From Pisaster brevispinus (taxonomy: Eukaryota; Echinodermata; Asteroidea; Forcipulatida; Asteriidae), in NCBI GenBank assembly GCA_023634235.1, contig JAMKCF010000006.1, positions 7,486,172 to 7,550,171 of the forward strand: a stretch of DNA of 64,000 bases, written 5' to 3'. The position numbers were made by a program, and so were the translations under genes. This document shows positions 46,030-59,759 of this stretch, piece by piece (position 1 is the stretch's first letter; the number at the start of each line of letters is the position of its first letter). A model generated the notes under the pieces. The model was not told the origin of the DNA. It saw only the letters and a list, made by a program, of their open reading frames with translations, and did no database searches.

Positions 46030-46937
46030 ATGACATTATACTGCACGACGGGCCCAGTTTTAGAAACATTAAAGCCTACAGCATTGACTTATTACACTAT
46101 TACGCACAATGCGCACCTAATAATTTCCACCGTTATAGGAGCCAATTCCTTTGTACATTTTGACCCCCCAGAATGGCGGACAGTGTGGGCGCGTGTAAAG
46201 TACATTGCATGTCGTAAAATAGGCAATATGCATTTACAGTAATTTGTTCCAATCATACACAGAGATTACAATCAGCAAATTGGTGTGCGCCTAAATCTTC
46301 AACCAGTCAATTATAAACTCAATGGGAAAGTAATAAAACGACATACATTTCGATACCAACTGATGAACTGTGTAGGCCGAAAAGCCTGCCGTAAAAATTG
46401 TAACACCCACCAGCAGGAACTATAAGGAAGGTCACGAGGGTGGTGCGTGGCATAAATTGCCCCGGCGCTCGTCATTAAGGAAATTAAGCTAATATTAAAC
46501 TGCACGGTTGACTAAGTAGACCACGTATAAGTCATGATTAATAGAAGTAGAAATTAGAAAGCTCATTAAAAAAAAAATAAAAATAAAAATTAAGAGCAAT
46601 ATTGTGGAATTAAAAGCAAAAGTCCATAAAAAGTGATATTTATATCCCCCTTCATGCATGCAGAAACCCCCCCCCCCAAGGAAAAAAAGAGCAAACTTGT
46701 GATGTCTGTGAGACAACGTATTAGTAGATCAGTCAGAATAGATCAGTCAGAACAGATAAAGACAATGAGTTGCACTGCGCTTGCATCTTGTTCACATCGT
46801 ATAGTGTACACATTTACTTACGGAAAAAGACCATGTAGGCTTATACACAAACACATGTGTTTGTGCCGGTCGTTCCGGTCATTTTATAGTCGAAAGCGAA
46901 ATTACTAAGTGACAATGGCAGTGACAAGACATTTTTA

Positions 46938-47030
46938 CTGGGTTGGGTTGGGGTGGGGTTGGGGTGGGGTTGGGGTGGGGTTGGGGTTGGGGTTGGGGTG
47001 GGGTTGGGTGGGGTTGGGGTGGGGTTGGGG
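46938..47030 (+). repeat. G-rich GGGTT/GGGGT minisatellite, G-quadruplex-prone
   Basis: About 90 bp of GGGTTGGGGTGGGG-type units with at least fifteen runs of three or four G separated by one or two bases. It meets the usual G4 pattern many times over. It is not the TTAGGG telomere repeat. Confidence 0.9.
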
Positions 47031-47088
47031 AAAGACACGATCTAGAGGGCTTTTGTATTGAACTGATAATTTGTGCATTTTGTTATCT

Positions 47089-47182
47089 TTGTTTGTTTGT
47101 TTGTTTGTTTGTCTTGTGTGTGTGTTTTGTGTGTGCGTGTGTGTGTGTTTTTTTTTTTTTTTTTTTTTTTTTTGGGGGGGGG
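47089..47182 (+). repeat. Compound simple repeat (GTTT)n(TG)n(T)n(G)n
   Basis: Order TTTG units, TG units, T run, G run; the mirror (reverse-complement) arrangement of 45951-46029, 1.1 kb away, so the two could pair as a large inverted repeat. Confidence 0.9.
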
Positions 47183-49849
47183 GTACTAAAATGGCATTGA
47201 GAGAGTTCTTAGCGGGGGGGGGGGGCTGCCGCTCCATGAACCATTTTGGTTACATGAGCCAATATCGAGTTTGTTTTGGGCAAATGTAAGACAAAGGTCT
47301 TTTGGCCTCGTCCTACACCCAAGGTAGAAATGCCTAGAGTTTCAATGACATTGTGGTGTCAATGCGAGCTGGTATAAAGAATAACTGACCTGAATGAGTT
47401 CGTTTCTGTAAACGGCAAGCACTCGTTATCACAAACCGTCAGTTATCCACACTGCTGTGACTTGTCCTCCGATTGTACACATCAGCAGCGTAGCCGTGAC
47501 TTTGCCGGTTGGGGTGGGGGCAAGGGGCATTGCTTTTAAGTGTGAGATGGCAGGGGGAACGGGTTTATCGGTGATGGGGGGGGGGGGGGGTCATGTTTTT
47601 GTTTTGGAAGAGTGACGCTGCAGGGGGCCACCATCCTAGCTCTTATGTTCTTGGCATTTTGTGGCTGCGATAGCGATCGCGGTCGTTCACTGCATTAGAT
47701 TATATATAAACACACATTTTCCTCTTTTTCCTTTTCCCCCTTTTCCTTTTGTGTGTGTGTGTGTGAGCACTATCGCGATTAGTTTTCGTGGGGCGGGGGC
47801 ACCTGGGGTGGGGGTACTAAAAATTGGGGAGGGGGCACGTGCCCCCAGGCCCCCGTGGCTACACCGCTGATTATATACCGTAAAGTATATTTTGTAATAA
47901 TGTATATTTTGTACCAACTAGGTATAGTACTCATTAACATTTTATCAAAATCGTCGTGGGACCAGCTCTGGCTAAAATGTATACTGGCTGCCACAGAATG
48001 AACTGCCTCTGGCTACCGGGCAAGTTCAGTGGTCGGTGTAAGACAGTGTATGGGTAAACACAAATACAATTCTTCATCCCTTACGCAAAGTTAACATCAA
48101 TTTACAATAGATTCTAGTCTTAACAACTTTATGAAATTGGCCCCGGGTGAGTTAGCAAATATGCTGAGCATTGTTTTGTGCCTAGGGGCACAGTAAAATA
48201 TACAATTTGGTTTTATCGCTACCGTATTGGTCCCGGCAGCACATAATAAGATGTTCCAGTATTGAATAGTTTAAGACTTGTGAAAATAAAACTAAATATT
48301 GTTTAATTTCAGAACAATGAATGAACCAAATTTGTAATTGCAATGTTTGCATGTCTAAAATATCACAAAGAGAAAAGAATGAGGTTGTCTGATGATAAAA
48401 ATGCTCCAGCCTATTGAATACTATTTGACATTTTTGTACGTAATAAGTGTCATGTTAAAAAATGTTGGATTGAAATAATGCGGTTATTTTACTAGCGTCA
48501 CAAACATTGTATTTTTTAATATATATTTCAGGCAGTGGTTTGTTTATTCGAATTTTTCATAATGATTTTGTAAAATAAAACCAAACGATGTAATTAATAC
48601 AGATGCTCCTGTCTACTAAAACCACATAGGCCCCCAATGTAAATTTTCGCGTGGGTGATTGAAACCATATTCCCGCTAAATTAGTCCCTTAATCCAACAG
48701 GCTACAAGATCACATTTCTATTCAAAATAACGAAAACGAAAGAAAGCCTTTTCACGATTTGATGAATTAGGAATGTCCTTGAAGGTTAAAAAAAAAAAAC
48801 CAACACAATATTTCATCCTTATTCACAATTCACGTTCCACGATTATAATATTTTAAGTGAGCATCCGGCTGAAATATATATTTTAAAAAAATCGAATCGG
48901 TACGAATACATTTTACAACAATTTGCAGCTTTATTGGTTGCAGCATGCACTGTGGATCAGTCCTTGGCTCCACTGAAACAAAATACTAATGTCGTATGAT
49001 TTTAGATTTACACAAGAAGAAAAAACCCTTTTACCTTTCTGTTTGAAGTACGAAGACGGTGAATACATAGCCGTGTGTTTCCTCGTCACCGTGCGAGCCA
49101 TTATTGCTCTGAAGGTCTCGCGGCAAACAGAAGAGAAAACTGCAGTCTTCCTTCGATGGTCAATTGTTCAGAGGAAAGATGTACGCTGAAATTCACAATA
49201 ATCGCCCGTGGTTCGACAGCCCGAAAACACCATGGAGGAGTGTGTTTTTGCTCCGCTTCGTCGCGTCCATTCCCGATCGATTGGGTCTGTGTGTATAGTG
49301 GCAATCTCAACCTTCCATTACTCATGGCTAGTGTCTCGGTCTATGGGGCTGTGTCCGTGTGTCCGTGGTTGGGCCCACCACTGATTGAATTTGAATAATG
49401 AGTCGAGATGCAGAAGGCACTCGATGATGAGGCAGGGCTCGGTGCACGTACACCGCATGATGCGCTAGTCTACACGTAACGCCTTGCGACACCGTCACAC
49501 ACCCAGACGTCTAAACTTATAGACAGTGTATAGTAACAAGCTGTATCAAAAAGACCAAGTGCATGGGGATGGGGGCATATGTAATTTCAAAAACCTAAAT
49601 CTTAGAACATGATATAATTTCTTCCAAAAGAGAATAACAAAACAACAACAAAAAAGAAAAAGAAAAAATTAAAACACACACAAAAAACAACAACAAACAG
49701 AACAACAAGAAGAGGTGTTCGTGCACATGTTGGACGAACACCTGAAACAAATGGCAATGCTGTGTGATCGATGAATGCAGAATTTGTGCAACTCTTTCCC
49801 TGCTACTTCATATAATTTTTTTTAACCATTAAAAAACAAATAAAAACAA
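47183..49849. other. Non-coding stretch with G-rich patches
   Basis: Runs of G occur at 47210-47225 and 47575-47590. A GC-rich fragment at 47788-47873 with 'CCCGTGGCTACACCGCTGA' looks like the end of a transposon. A mildly GC-rich patch at 49060-49400 could be a promoter or untranslated exon, but no coding exon is supported on either strand. Confidence 0.4.
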
Positions 49850-49854
49850 CAAAA

Positions 49855-49965
49855 ACCACCCAAAACAACGACAACGACCGTACGACAACGACAGCGACAA
49901 CGACAACGACAACGACAGCAACAACAACAACAACAACACCACCAACAACAACATCAACAAAAATT
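49855..49965 (+). repeat. ACAACG/ACAACA simple repeat
   Basis: Alternating AACGAC and AACAAC units; gives a Val/Gly-rich artefact frame on the minus strand. Confidence 0.85.
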
Positions 49966-52595
49966 TTCATAATTCCTATACATATGAAATATGTATTTAT
50001 TTTCAAGCCATGCCTCTAAAAGTGCCGCGTTCATTGGGTCCCATCTTAACTCCTGAGGAGTATGCAGCACCTGTAGCCTGTATGGTATCACGTGTTAATT
50101 CCAGTAGTCTCTACCATCACTACATATAAATTACTTCTCGCTCCAGAGGCAAGACTTTCTAACGTAGACAGAAGGAGGGCCTCTTTCAAAGTGACTGCAT
50201 GTGCCCCGGGCGAGGGCGCAAAATCTGATCATTGCTTTAGCAAATAAACTTATCTTGCTCAGCAGAAACTGATTAAGTAAACCAAACGAGACGTGAACCA
50301 TAGTTTTAACGGGTGCCTCAATAAGCCAATTTCTCTAAGTATCAGAGCAGTATTTTAGCTTAGTGCCGAAACCCTTGCTCTATGCTGAAACCGGGCTCAG
50401 CGGGTGCGTGGGTTGCTGATGGCGTTTATCGTTTATGTTTTCCCCATGAGGCCTCCCCGATCATCGACGTTCTTATGTCACGTGCCTCTAATTGCCTAGG
50501 CCCTAGAAGCTGCCCGCCAGTGGTTTCCGAGATGTAATTATTTTAATTGTTGACTATGCAAAGTAATGACAATAACTGGCTTAAATTGAACTGTCCATCA
50601 GCTTGGTATTACCGTATTACTCAGTCCTACTGTGGCACTAACAGCAATAGTGCGAATATTGAGCCTTAATTTTTTAGAATCGGGGGAAGGATGAAGGGTT
50701 CTGTTCAGTAAAGCTCGTCACTGTGACAATACCTCCATACAATAATTAAGTGCCCACTCAAGGCCACACAAAAGCATCGCTTCCTACCTCAGCTTTTACG
50801 TGTCATTTAATTTGTTCACAATTTTGAACAAAAAGAGACGATTTAAAAGTTCTTTTTATATAGGAGCCCACCGGCAGGCGTATGGCCTACTGCTTCATCA
50901 CTTTGGTAGGCACTGTAACAGATGGCTGTGGCAACACTTTCTTGGAAGGGCATACCGATTTGAAAAAAGAAAAAAGAAAAGAAAAGAAAGACAGGTGAGT
51001 CTATGTGGCTCTAATTAGGCCTATTTTATTTTGGTGAATTTGCACTGTCGAGCTCACCTGCCGCCTAAAAAAAGAACTCATAGTAATTATGTCATTCCGA
51101 ATCTAGGGGTATGTAGCCTACAGGGTGATCCACCTACAGTGACATCTAGTTCGGCGACTCGAATTTCAGTGTTGGTGTTGCCCACTGAAGTGTGGGCGAC
51201 GTGCCCCGATGCCTCCGTAATAACAGCTCCGCTTTGGGATATGGACCCCACCCAATCTAGTTTTCCCCTTGGAAAACTTCCGCCCCTCCCATAATTTATA
51301 CGCCTATTCGATCGCCCTTTTGTCGTTTTTGAGATTTTGATGGCCATTGTAAGCCACCGTAAATCTTTTTACAAGGTACCAGCGAAAATGCTTCTGCCAT
51401 TGTGATGTACACAAATTGAATTGATTACCATTGAAACACCGTTGCCTGGGAGCTCTAAAGTAAATCAACATGGCGGTCAACGAATGACGATTGAAACGTT
51501 ACGAATTTAGTTGTAAACAAACAATATTTGAAAGATAAAGATGTAACATTTAACCGGAAAACCGTCTTAATAGTTATCAGAAGTAAGTATTGTACCATTG
51601 TTATCAATGAAGGGTGTTTTCTAAGTTGTTAAATATACTTTTGATGTGTGGGGATTCCTTTTAACTTTATCGCCTGACTGAAGAAAGTGAAATCTGAATA
51701 TTCACTTGAATCATGCTTCAATCATAATGTATAATTTAATCTTATCTTACTAACTGACTTAAAGAGTAAATTGCCAAACCATTTTACTAAGTAAGATCAT
51801 GGAGGAAGGAAATACAGAACAAGATAAGTTGTCAAGTTTCAATCTCTGGCCCCTTGAGCCAACTTGTTCAGCCAACTTGTTGTAACGCGACCACTTCAAT
51901 TTAATTGTTTAACCAACTCACTGGACAATTGGAAATCTCGGAAATGCTCAAAACTGAAAGCTTTTGTAGGTATGGATCATGGATGGGCAAGATTGCCTTT
52001 TTCAAACATTTTTTTCTTCATTTTTTGTTATAGATGGTTATAAAAGCATCCTAAAAAAAAGTTCAATACGCATAGTTGGCCTTGGGTCCTCCTGAGACCT
52101 GACACGCCTGACGGATTGATTGGTAGTTTGGGGACTCAAGCAAGAGAGATGAATATCACTGCAGAAGCATTCTTAATAATAAAATGCATTGATTTATTGA
52201 TAATCAATGTTATTATATTTGTCATACATTACATAACTGTTTTAATTTAAGCTTAGGCCCTAATTTAAATCGTAACTTTTATCATGGTTATTGCATGAAA
52301 TATTTTTTAAAAACTTTTTAAAATTTGATTTTTAGTTTTGTCCTAATAAAGTCAAAGCTAGTTAGGCCCCATAGTAGGTGACACGTATTTTGTAAAATGC
52401 TGGTTATATACAAAAAAAGTTAATTAAGTCATTGTAAGTTAGCATCTAGTTGTCTTGAAAATTAACAATAAAGACAAATGAAAAAGAGGAAATAAATAAA
52501 ACTACACAAATTTACACTCAGTTAGCAAGCTAGACTAATGCCTTAATCCCCAAGGTGAATGTTTTATATTGTGCTGTTAATTATTTTTGCTATAG
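49966..52595. other. Upstream region of DNAH6
   Basis: A SINE-like fragment (minus sense) may lie at 50033-50130. A possible non-coding first exon ends at 51582 before GTAAGTAT, and the coding exon begins after a TATAG acceptor at 52595. Near 51441 'GTTGCCTGGGAGC' resembles half an RFX X-box. No other gene seen. Confidence 0.4.
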
Positions 52596-52614
52596 ATCCG
52601 TCCAATAAAATATC

Positions 52615-55600
52615 ATGTCGCAGCCCATGAATAACACAGCTGCCCAGCGGCACAACAATGTCAACAGTAGCCTGAATGGGAGTGTGAACGGCCACTCCTT
52701 CGGGCTCCCAGGGGTGGACCAGGAGCAGCTTCAGAAACGCCTATACTCCTACGCCCCGAAGCAGGTCTCGGAAAACAAGACAGCATTGAAATTCAAGAGG
52801 ATAACGCCAGCTCAGAAGATCACTCGGGCAAAGCCAACCTCTACCAAGTTGGAACCATTGGTGAGACTAGATTGAATTTAGTTTTGGAATAAAAAGTCCT
52901 GCAACCCACTTTACTCCTGTTTAATAAACTGCTAAGTAGTACTCACCCTGAAGTACCATAAATTAAAGTCACCCAAAACATGTGCTAGGTACCAGGCAAA
53001 ACCAGCCGAATTTGGTCTGTGATTTATGTGGCATTCTTCGTGCGTGGAGGACATCATTTTGGGTCAGTGGTTGTCACAACCACGTTTTGCAGGTTTCTGT
53101 TTTTGTTTGTTTGAACAAGTGTTTTCAGGCATCTTAAGACATATCACCAACGACCATTCCTTAAAAGTGCACTATAGTTTGTACTTTAATATTAATACTG
53201 TATGATGCGTATAATCAGCCTGGCGGACAAGCCATGGAAAACTTTTCGAGGGGCCAAATTAACGTTCATACAACTGCCTATATGCCAAATATTACATCAG
53301 TTGACAATTAGGATCTGTCCTTTCTTTCTAGTCCATAACCACATTTTTGACATTGCTCTTACTGTTGTGCTTTTCTTTTTTGCTTTTCTCATTTAAAACT
53401 CTCTCTTGACTATACACAGCCTGGCCTCGCTAGATTTCAGGAGCGTAATCAGCCAGAGTACATCCGACGCAAAGCTGCTGATGAGCAGGCTGCAAGGGGT
53501 CTGATCAACGGCAAGTCTCAGGGTGAGCCTGAATCCAAGAAACTGAGACGCCCTGACTCTGTGGAGCCCTTAGAGAGACCGCCCAGTGCCACCCCGCTAC
53601 CCGATCTTCCAGATGAACTTAAACAAAAACAGGTGCGGTTTGTAAAAACAAAACAATGATGAGGCTTATTTATCAAAAAGTTATAGTTAAAAAAAAAACC
53701 AAAACAACACTATTGTTCTGGTTAGTTAAAAACATTAAAAACCTGCGGCCCGAACCAGCGTCCCAAGGCCCAAAAATCTGAATTCAAAAAGAAGTAAAAC
53801 CTTTCTAAAACTCAAATTGTGGAGGAAAAGAAGTAAGTGCAGGCCTAATACTTCATTCTTGTAAGGGGCAAGAGAGAAATGTAAGTTACTACTGGAACAT
53901 TTCAAAGGGCACCAAGGCAAATGATCAAGGTGTTGAGGAGGGTGACGTCATTCAGAGTTATAGGTAGCAAGAGTGTCACAAAGTGTTTACTTGTAAACAA
54001 TCTACATACCTTAAGAATGATTTGTTTGTGTGTTTGCATTCTGCAGGAATCCTTCGCTGGTGGGCCACTCAGGTCACCGACCCCACCCAAGGAGCCCAAA
54101 CCCTCCAGTCCCAAACCGGGGCACATGAGGGGTGCCACCGTCAACATTCCCATCACCCAGGGTCCAGAGGAGTTGGAAGGGATGAGGGACATCAGCGAGA
54201 TCATACGACTTGTCCGGCAGAAACCCAAGCTGGGATTTCTCTATATGTCACCGGCAGTCCCGAAAGCGTCTGTGCTGTACCATCCATACAACCTCAAGTG
54301 AGCGCACACTGTATTTATTTTTTGATTTTATTTCAGATACAAATAAACTTGGTCTATAGGTTCATTCCTCAAAAGGCCTAGTCACTTCTTAGAGTGTCTG
54401 TTGGAGCATGTTTAAGGTGCACCAGGTCCAAGACTAGGGCCAAGTTTCTGTTGACAGCTCTGCTGTATAAAACCATTAAGCAAAAGTTTTCTGTCATGGT
54501 AGCAGGTAATTGTCTACTTTGGTGCTGCCCAAAGTTTTCAACATTTCGGAGTCATACAACAAGTATGACAGAGGGGGAGGGGAGGGGGGGTGTCAGAGGC
54601 TGTGTGGGACATAAAAAATGTTGAAACATGTTGATATTTTTACAGGAGAATCAACACATGATATCAAGAAAAAAACAACAACTCAATAATCTAGCAAGCA
54701 ACCATGTTGATTATGCTGTTGCGTGGTATATGTTAATGCATATCGATATGTGCACACAAAATGTTGGTGAATACTACCTTTGGGAAGGGAAGGAGTCTGA
54801 AAAAGTTGTATTCTCCGGTTGGCCATAAAGCCAGTGAATCAGCTCCGATATGGTCACATTCTAAGTCCTAGAGCAGTAATTTAGCACTAACCCTGTCATG
54901 TTTAGCATCAACTCAGGGCATTTTGGGATGTCATGTGGCCGAGTGGTTTAGAGCATCGAATTCAAGTTTCGATGGTTAAGTCATCGGGGTGTGGGTTCGA
55001 ATCCCGGTCATGACACTTGTGTCCTTGAGCAAGATACTTTACTATAATTGCTTCTCTTCACCCAGGGGTATAAATGGGTACCTGCGAGGGTAGAGGTTGA
55101 TATTGTGTTTGAAAAAGCCTTGGGAGCACCACGGCAGCCCAGGCTGTATACTCCCCAGGGAGCTGAGAAAGACTAAATAGGAATGTTATTGGCCCAATGA
55201 TCAGGGCACTAATGTAAAGCGCATTGAGACGTTATTGTGAAATGCGCTATATAAGAACTGGTTATTACTTTCTCTGTGGCAGTCTATCGTTGATACAGCA
55301 ATAACAACAAACAAGAAATTTGTATTGAACCAATGCACAATTTCCTTGAATGCAGAATCGTCGACCACAATGGGATAAACCACAGTGACTACTACACCAT
55401 CAGTCGCAAGGGAGTAACCCACATGCAGCCCAACGAGACTGTCTTCACAGATCTCGATCGTTGGGAGCAGGAGTACATGTACTACATGAAGCTCATCAAG
55501 ATCCCCACGTTTGCGCTCTTCCGCAAGTGGAAGGCTTTCATGACGTGGCGTAAGAACGTTTCCTCGCGGAAGATCGCAAACTGCAAGAAGCAACTGCAAG

Positions 55601-58600
55601 AGAATCTGTTTATTGTCAACCCAGTAAGTCCAACATTTCCTATCCAGGGTTTCTGCCGAGCCTTAAAAAGTCTTAAAAAGTCTTAAATTGAACTGTCCAA
55701 AATATGAGAAGTTATAGCTGTCTCTCCCCTGCTTTTTTTCACTTATTTTTGGTCTTAAATTTTGTTAAATATAGCATTAAAATGGTCTTAAAAATTCTAA
55801 AATTTTACTCTGCTATCTACAGAAATAAAGAAGTAAAAAAAAAACCCAATCTACTGATCTATAAAAGAAATCAAATTCATGATTTACCATAAAAACACGC
55901 AACTAATACGTGCTGTTTTCTTATAATATAAGAACTATTTATTTAATTTAGGTGTTTTTAGTAAGTGTTGAACTTAAATATTTCGTTATTTTATTTTGCG
56001 TGAAGCTTCATTCAATGTGCAAGCAAATGTTTTTTTGTGTCATGCAGTTACCAAAAAGATGACCATCCAATTTAACAATCTGCTCAAACAGCACTTGAAT
56101 TCGCAGCAAATTTTCCCTGAAATCTCTAGTTGGGACTTCTCTGTGAAATTAGATGTGGATTTTGCAAGCTAGAAAGAACACCTTGAAATGCTATATTAAT
56201 TCACATGCCTCAAAGTGAAATCGAATCAACTGCAGAGGCAAAATCACTTGAATACGACTGCATGAAAGTGAATTATGCTGCTTCTCTGCCAAACGTTTGC
56301 GAGCAAACATTTTCCTTTAATAATGCAACCATCTTGGATAAAGCCACATTTTACTGAGATTGATTTTTTTTTTTATTTTTTTATTTACAGTCACTTCGAC
56401 CAGCACTTCTGAACGTCCGTGAGATGTGCTATCGGATCAGTGACATGGGACTCTGCAAGGTGGAGAAGGGAAACACCTACACTCTTTCCAATTTTACCGT
56501 CGCTCAGTTCGCTCAGCTCAATGAGGTAAGATTTGTGATCAATTGAGGTCGCAGTGCGGACGCTTCCCAAGAAAAATCACTCTCAGTTATCTCATTCATG
56601 TGCCGTTGAAAAAATACATTGGCAGTGGGACTAATGACTGACTTGCTGGGGGCATTTTACCGAAGTTTTTCATCAGTGAGATCAGATTATTCATTAGACC
56701 GTCTCATGGTGTTAATGAATGGCCCAAGGGCTACATAAGACATCCTTGATCAGTGTTGATATAAGCTTCAAAACCAAAATGGTGTATGATAGTTTTGTAA
56801 TATAGTATTATAAAAAAAAAGGACCCACGAGTAGGGTTTGGAAAAAAACGACTGCATGGTTGGCCTTAGTCAGCAAATTTTGGCGCTGGGCTAGTAACCT
56901 CACAATTGAAAAAGTTCTGGGTTTCTTAGTGTGTCTTTTCAAACACATGCTTGGAGTAGGATTTCACTTCGGGATTAAACAAAAAAACTTTTCCCGTTAG
57001 TACCCGTGCGGGATCACGGTTTGGTTGTTAACACTTGCCCCAACCCAATGTCAACAGAATATAGTCTAAGGACTTTGTTTGAATTGTTTGACAGCGTAAC
57101 CAACCATTTTCACATGAAGAACGGTTTCTTTCAAGAATTACCTTAAGATGTCAAGTTACAGGGAAAACATTTCAAAAAGATTTCTACACAAAATCACATG
57201 TGTTGTTACCCAACACTTAGTAATGACACTGGACAGGGGAATAATTTAACACGAGCTGTGATTACTTCAAATTTTATGAGGATTAGATTTGACAACAACG
57301 CAATACTAGTTGGACAATATTAAAAACATTTCTAGATTGTCAAACTTGTTTGGTTGTTAGATTCCTAACCATTGGGTCATTGGGCGTTTCATACCCCATG
57401 AGTTAGCCAGGGAATCAATTTCACAGATGTAAGCAAAATGTGGTATTACAATCAAAGAATTAAGAGTAAAATAAATTAATGTTCAGGGTCCATTTTATAG
57501 AGCTGCTTAAGCAGAAAATATGCTTAACAATGCTCTGCTTAGCAGAAATAAGCAGGATACCAGTCAGAGATGGTACATATGACATGGTATTTTTCTGCTA
57601 ACCTTTTTCTGGTAACCATAATTTTGTTGTGCTTAGCTACTGTTTGTGCTTAAGCAGCTCTATGAAACCATTTTCATTCTTTGCATGAATATGAAGATAA
57701 CATGAATGTAATTCTTTGTTGTGTCCGCATTAGAAATACAGATAATTGTGTTCCATTGGCAATTGGAAACATTAAAATCACAAAAAAAATAAATTTAACA
57801 GCAACCACAATAACAACATCAAAAAGTAAAAACCAAATAACAGATAATTCAGTAATGCTAACAATTTACTTACATACAATTACCAAAAAATGCGATCACC
57901 ATTCTCCGCTTACTGTGCTAGCGCTGAATTTCTGCGCTAGCTGTGTAAGCGAAGAATGCCTAGTAACGTGGAGTACACACAACGCACAAGCAAAAATTCT
58001 CTGCTAACCCGTGAAATACGCTTGACGTAAGCAAATAATCCCCTGCTTCCAATTCTTTGCTAACGGTAAGCAAAGCCATGATATTGGGACCTGGTTAATA
58101 CAGAGTAAATTGTTTTACTTCACAATTGAAGCATATTGATTGTTTGTGTCCCCAACATTTCGCTTTCGAGTGAATTATCAACCGGGCTTGAGGGTGATGG
58201 GGGGAGAAAAAAATTCATGTATATTTTAAGAAGAAAAACAATCAACACACATGTATTTTATAAGATCAGTCTGTTTGTCAAGATGAAAATGCCAATGTTC
58301 GGTCGTACTTACAGGTTGCTGGCAGATTAGCAGAATTCAGAGAGCTGGTGAAGGAGGTTGTGCGTAGTGCGTGTCGGACAGCACTTCTAGAGGCAGGATT
58401 CACTCCCGATGATTACTTCCTGGATGCAGAAAGCCCCGGAGGAGGTAAGAACTATAAACAAAAAACTTGAAATATAGGGAAGAAGAAAAAGAAAACAAAA
58501 TAATTAGGAAGAAAAAAAAAATTATATCTTGGCATTATGTTCAAAGGACAAAGCAGTTAATTTGAACATCAGCAGACATATTTTAGGGATGGTAATTGCG

Positions 58601-59721
58601 TTTCTGAAATGACATGGCTTTCATAATCATGTTTTTTGCAAATTCCAATCCAAATTGCAAGAAAGATGAATGGGAGAACTAATGATGTACCAATATTTTA
58701 TTTTTGTTGTTTGTGATTATACGAATGGTCTGATGTCTTAGTACTAGTAGTGTTTTTTGGTTTTTTTTATTCATGAAGTAAGAAGAAGCTTTTTCGGGAA
58801 CAAAAAAGAAGAGTGAATTTCAATGAGAGCATACTTTTGTTTTATTTGTAGAAATAGAAATAAACAAAATCTTGGAATGATTGGTGCTGAATCTTACAAA
58901 AATAGAATCTTGAGTGTGTTTTTCACATTCTTTCAATATAATCACAATTTCCAAGGAAAATTTGATATAATTCTATAAGACATCGACTTACCCTGAAAAA
59001 AAAAAATACAAACAATGAAGGAAAACAAAATTTGAAGCTAAAAGCACCCTCAAAACACAAACAAGAAAGTTTCAACGACAACAGCTAGCAAAACTTCAAA
59101 CGAAAACATGTTCTACGGAAATCCTGAAAGATGATGTGTTCTGGCTGAGTGGTCAAGCACACTGGACTCAAGCTTTGGTGTTTCTGATCACCAGAGTGTA
59201 GGTTTGAGTCCTTGGGCCTAATTTCATAAACCTGTTAAGCAGAAAATACTGCTTAGCGATTGTCTATTTATGCTAAGCAGAAAATGAGTTGGGCACCAGT
59301 CACAACAATGTAAACTTCATGGAATTTTGGCTTGCAAATAGTTTTTGCTAAGCCATATTTTTCTGTGCTTAGCAAGTTTTTGTGCTTACAGGTTTGATGA
59401 AATTGGGCCCTGGTCTTGACACTTGTGTCCTTAAGCAAGACACTTAACCATTATTTGTTCCTCCTTCGGATGGGAGGTAAAGCCGTAGGTCCCGTGTGTT
59501 GTGCAATGTACTCAAGTAAACCCAGTGCACTTATCATTAAGAGAGGGTTTCTTACCCGGGTGTTTTCTGATATGGTTGGCTGCAGATTGCGCCACAGCAC
59601 CTTGTAAACCATTATACAAATGGGTAATTTTAATTTGAACTTAGCTCCGCATATTTGGAGAAAAAAATAATGAGCGCTTTTAGACACCCTCGGGTGTGAT
59701 AAAGTGCTTCATAAGAACTGC

Positions 59722-59759
<38 letters not shown>

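Noticed and set aside
46938..47030. Interstitial telomere repeat
   Set aside because: Units are GGGTT/GGGGT mixtures, not TTAGGG; treated as a G-rich minisatellite.
49075..49398. Overlapping 107- and 74-residue frames in a GC-richer patch
   Set aside because: No recognisable protein, no splice partner; more likely untranslated or promoter sequence.
51441..51453. RFX X-box in the DNAH6 promoter
   Set aside because: Only the first half-site (GTTGCC) is good; the second half does not fit, so it is noted but not called.
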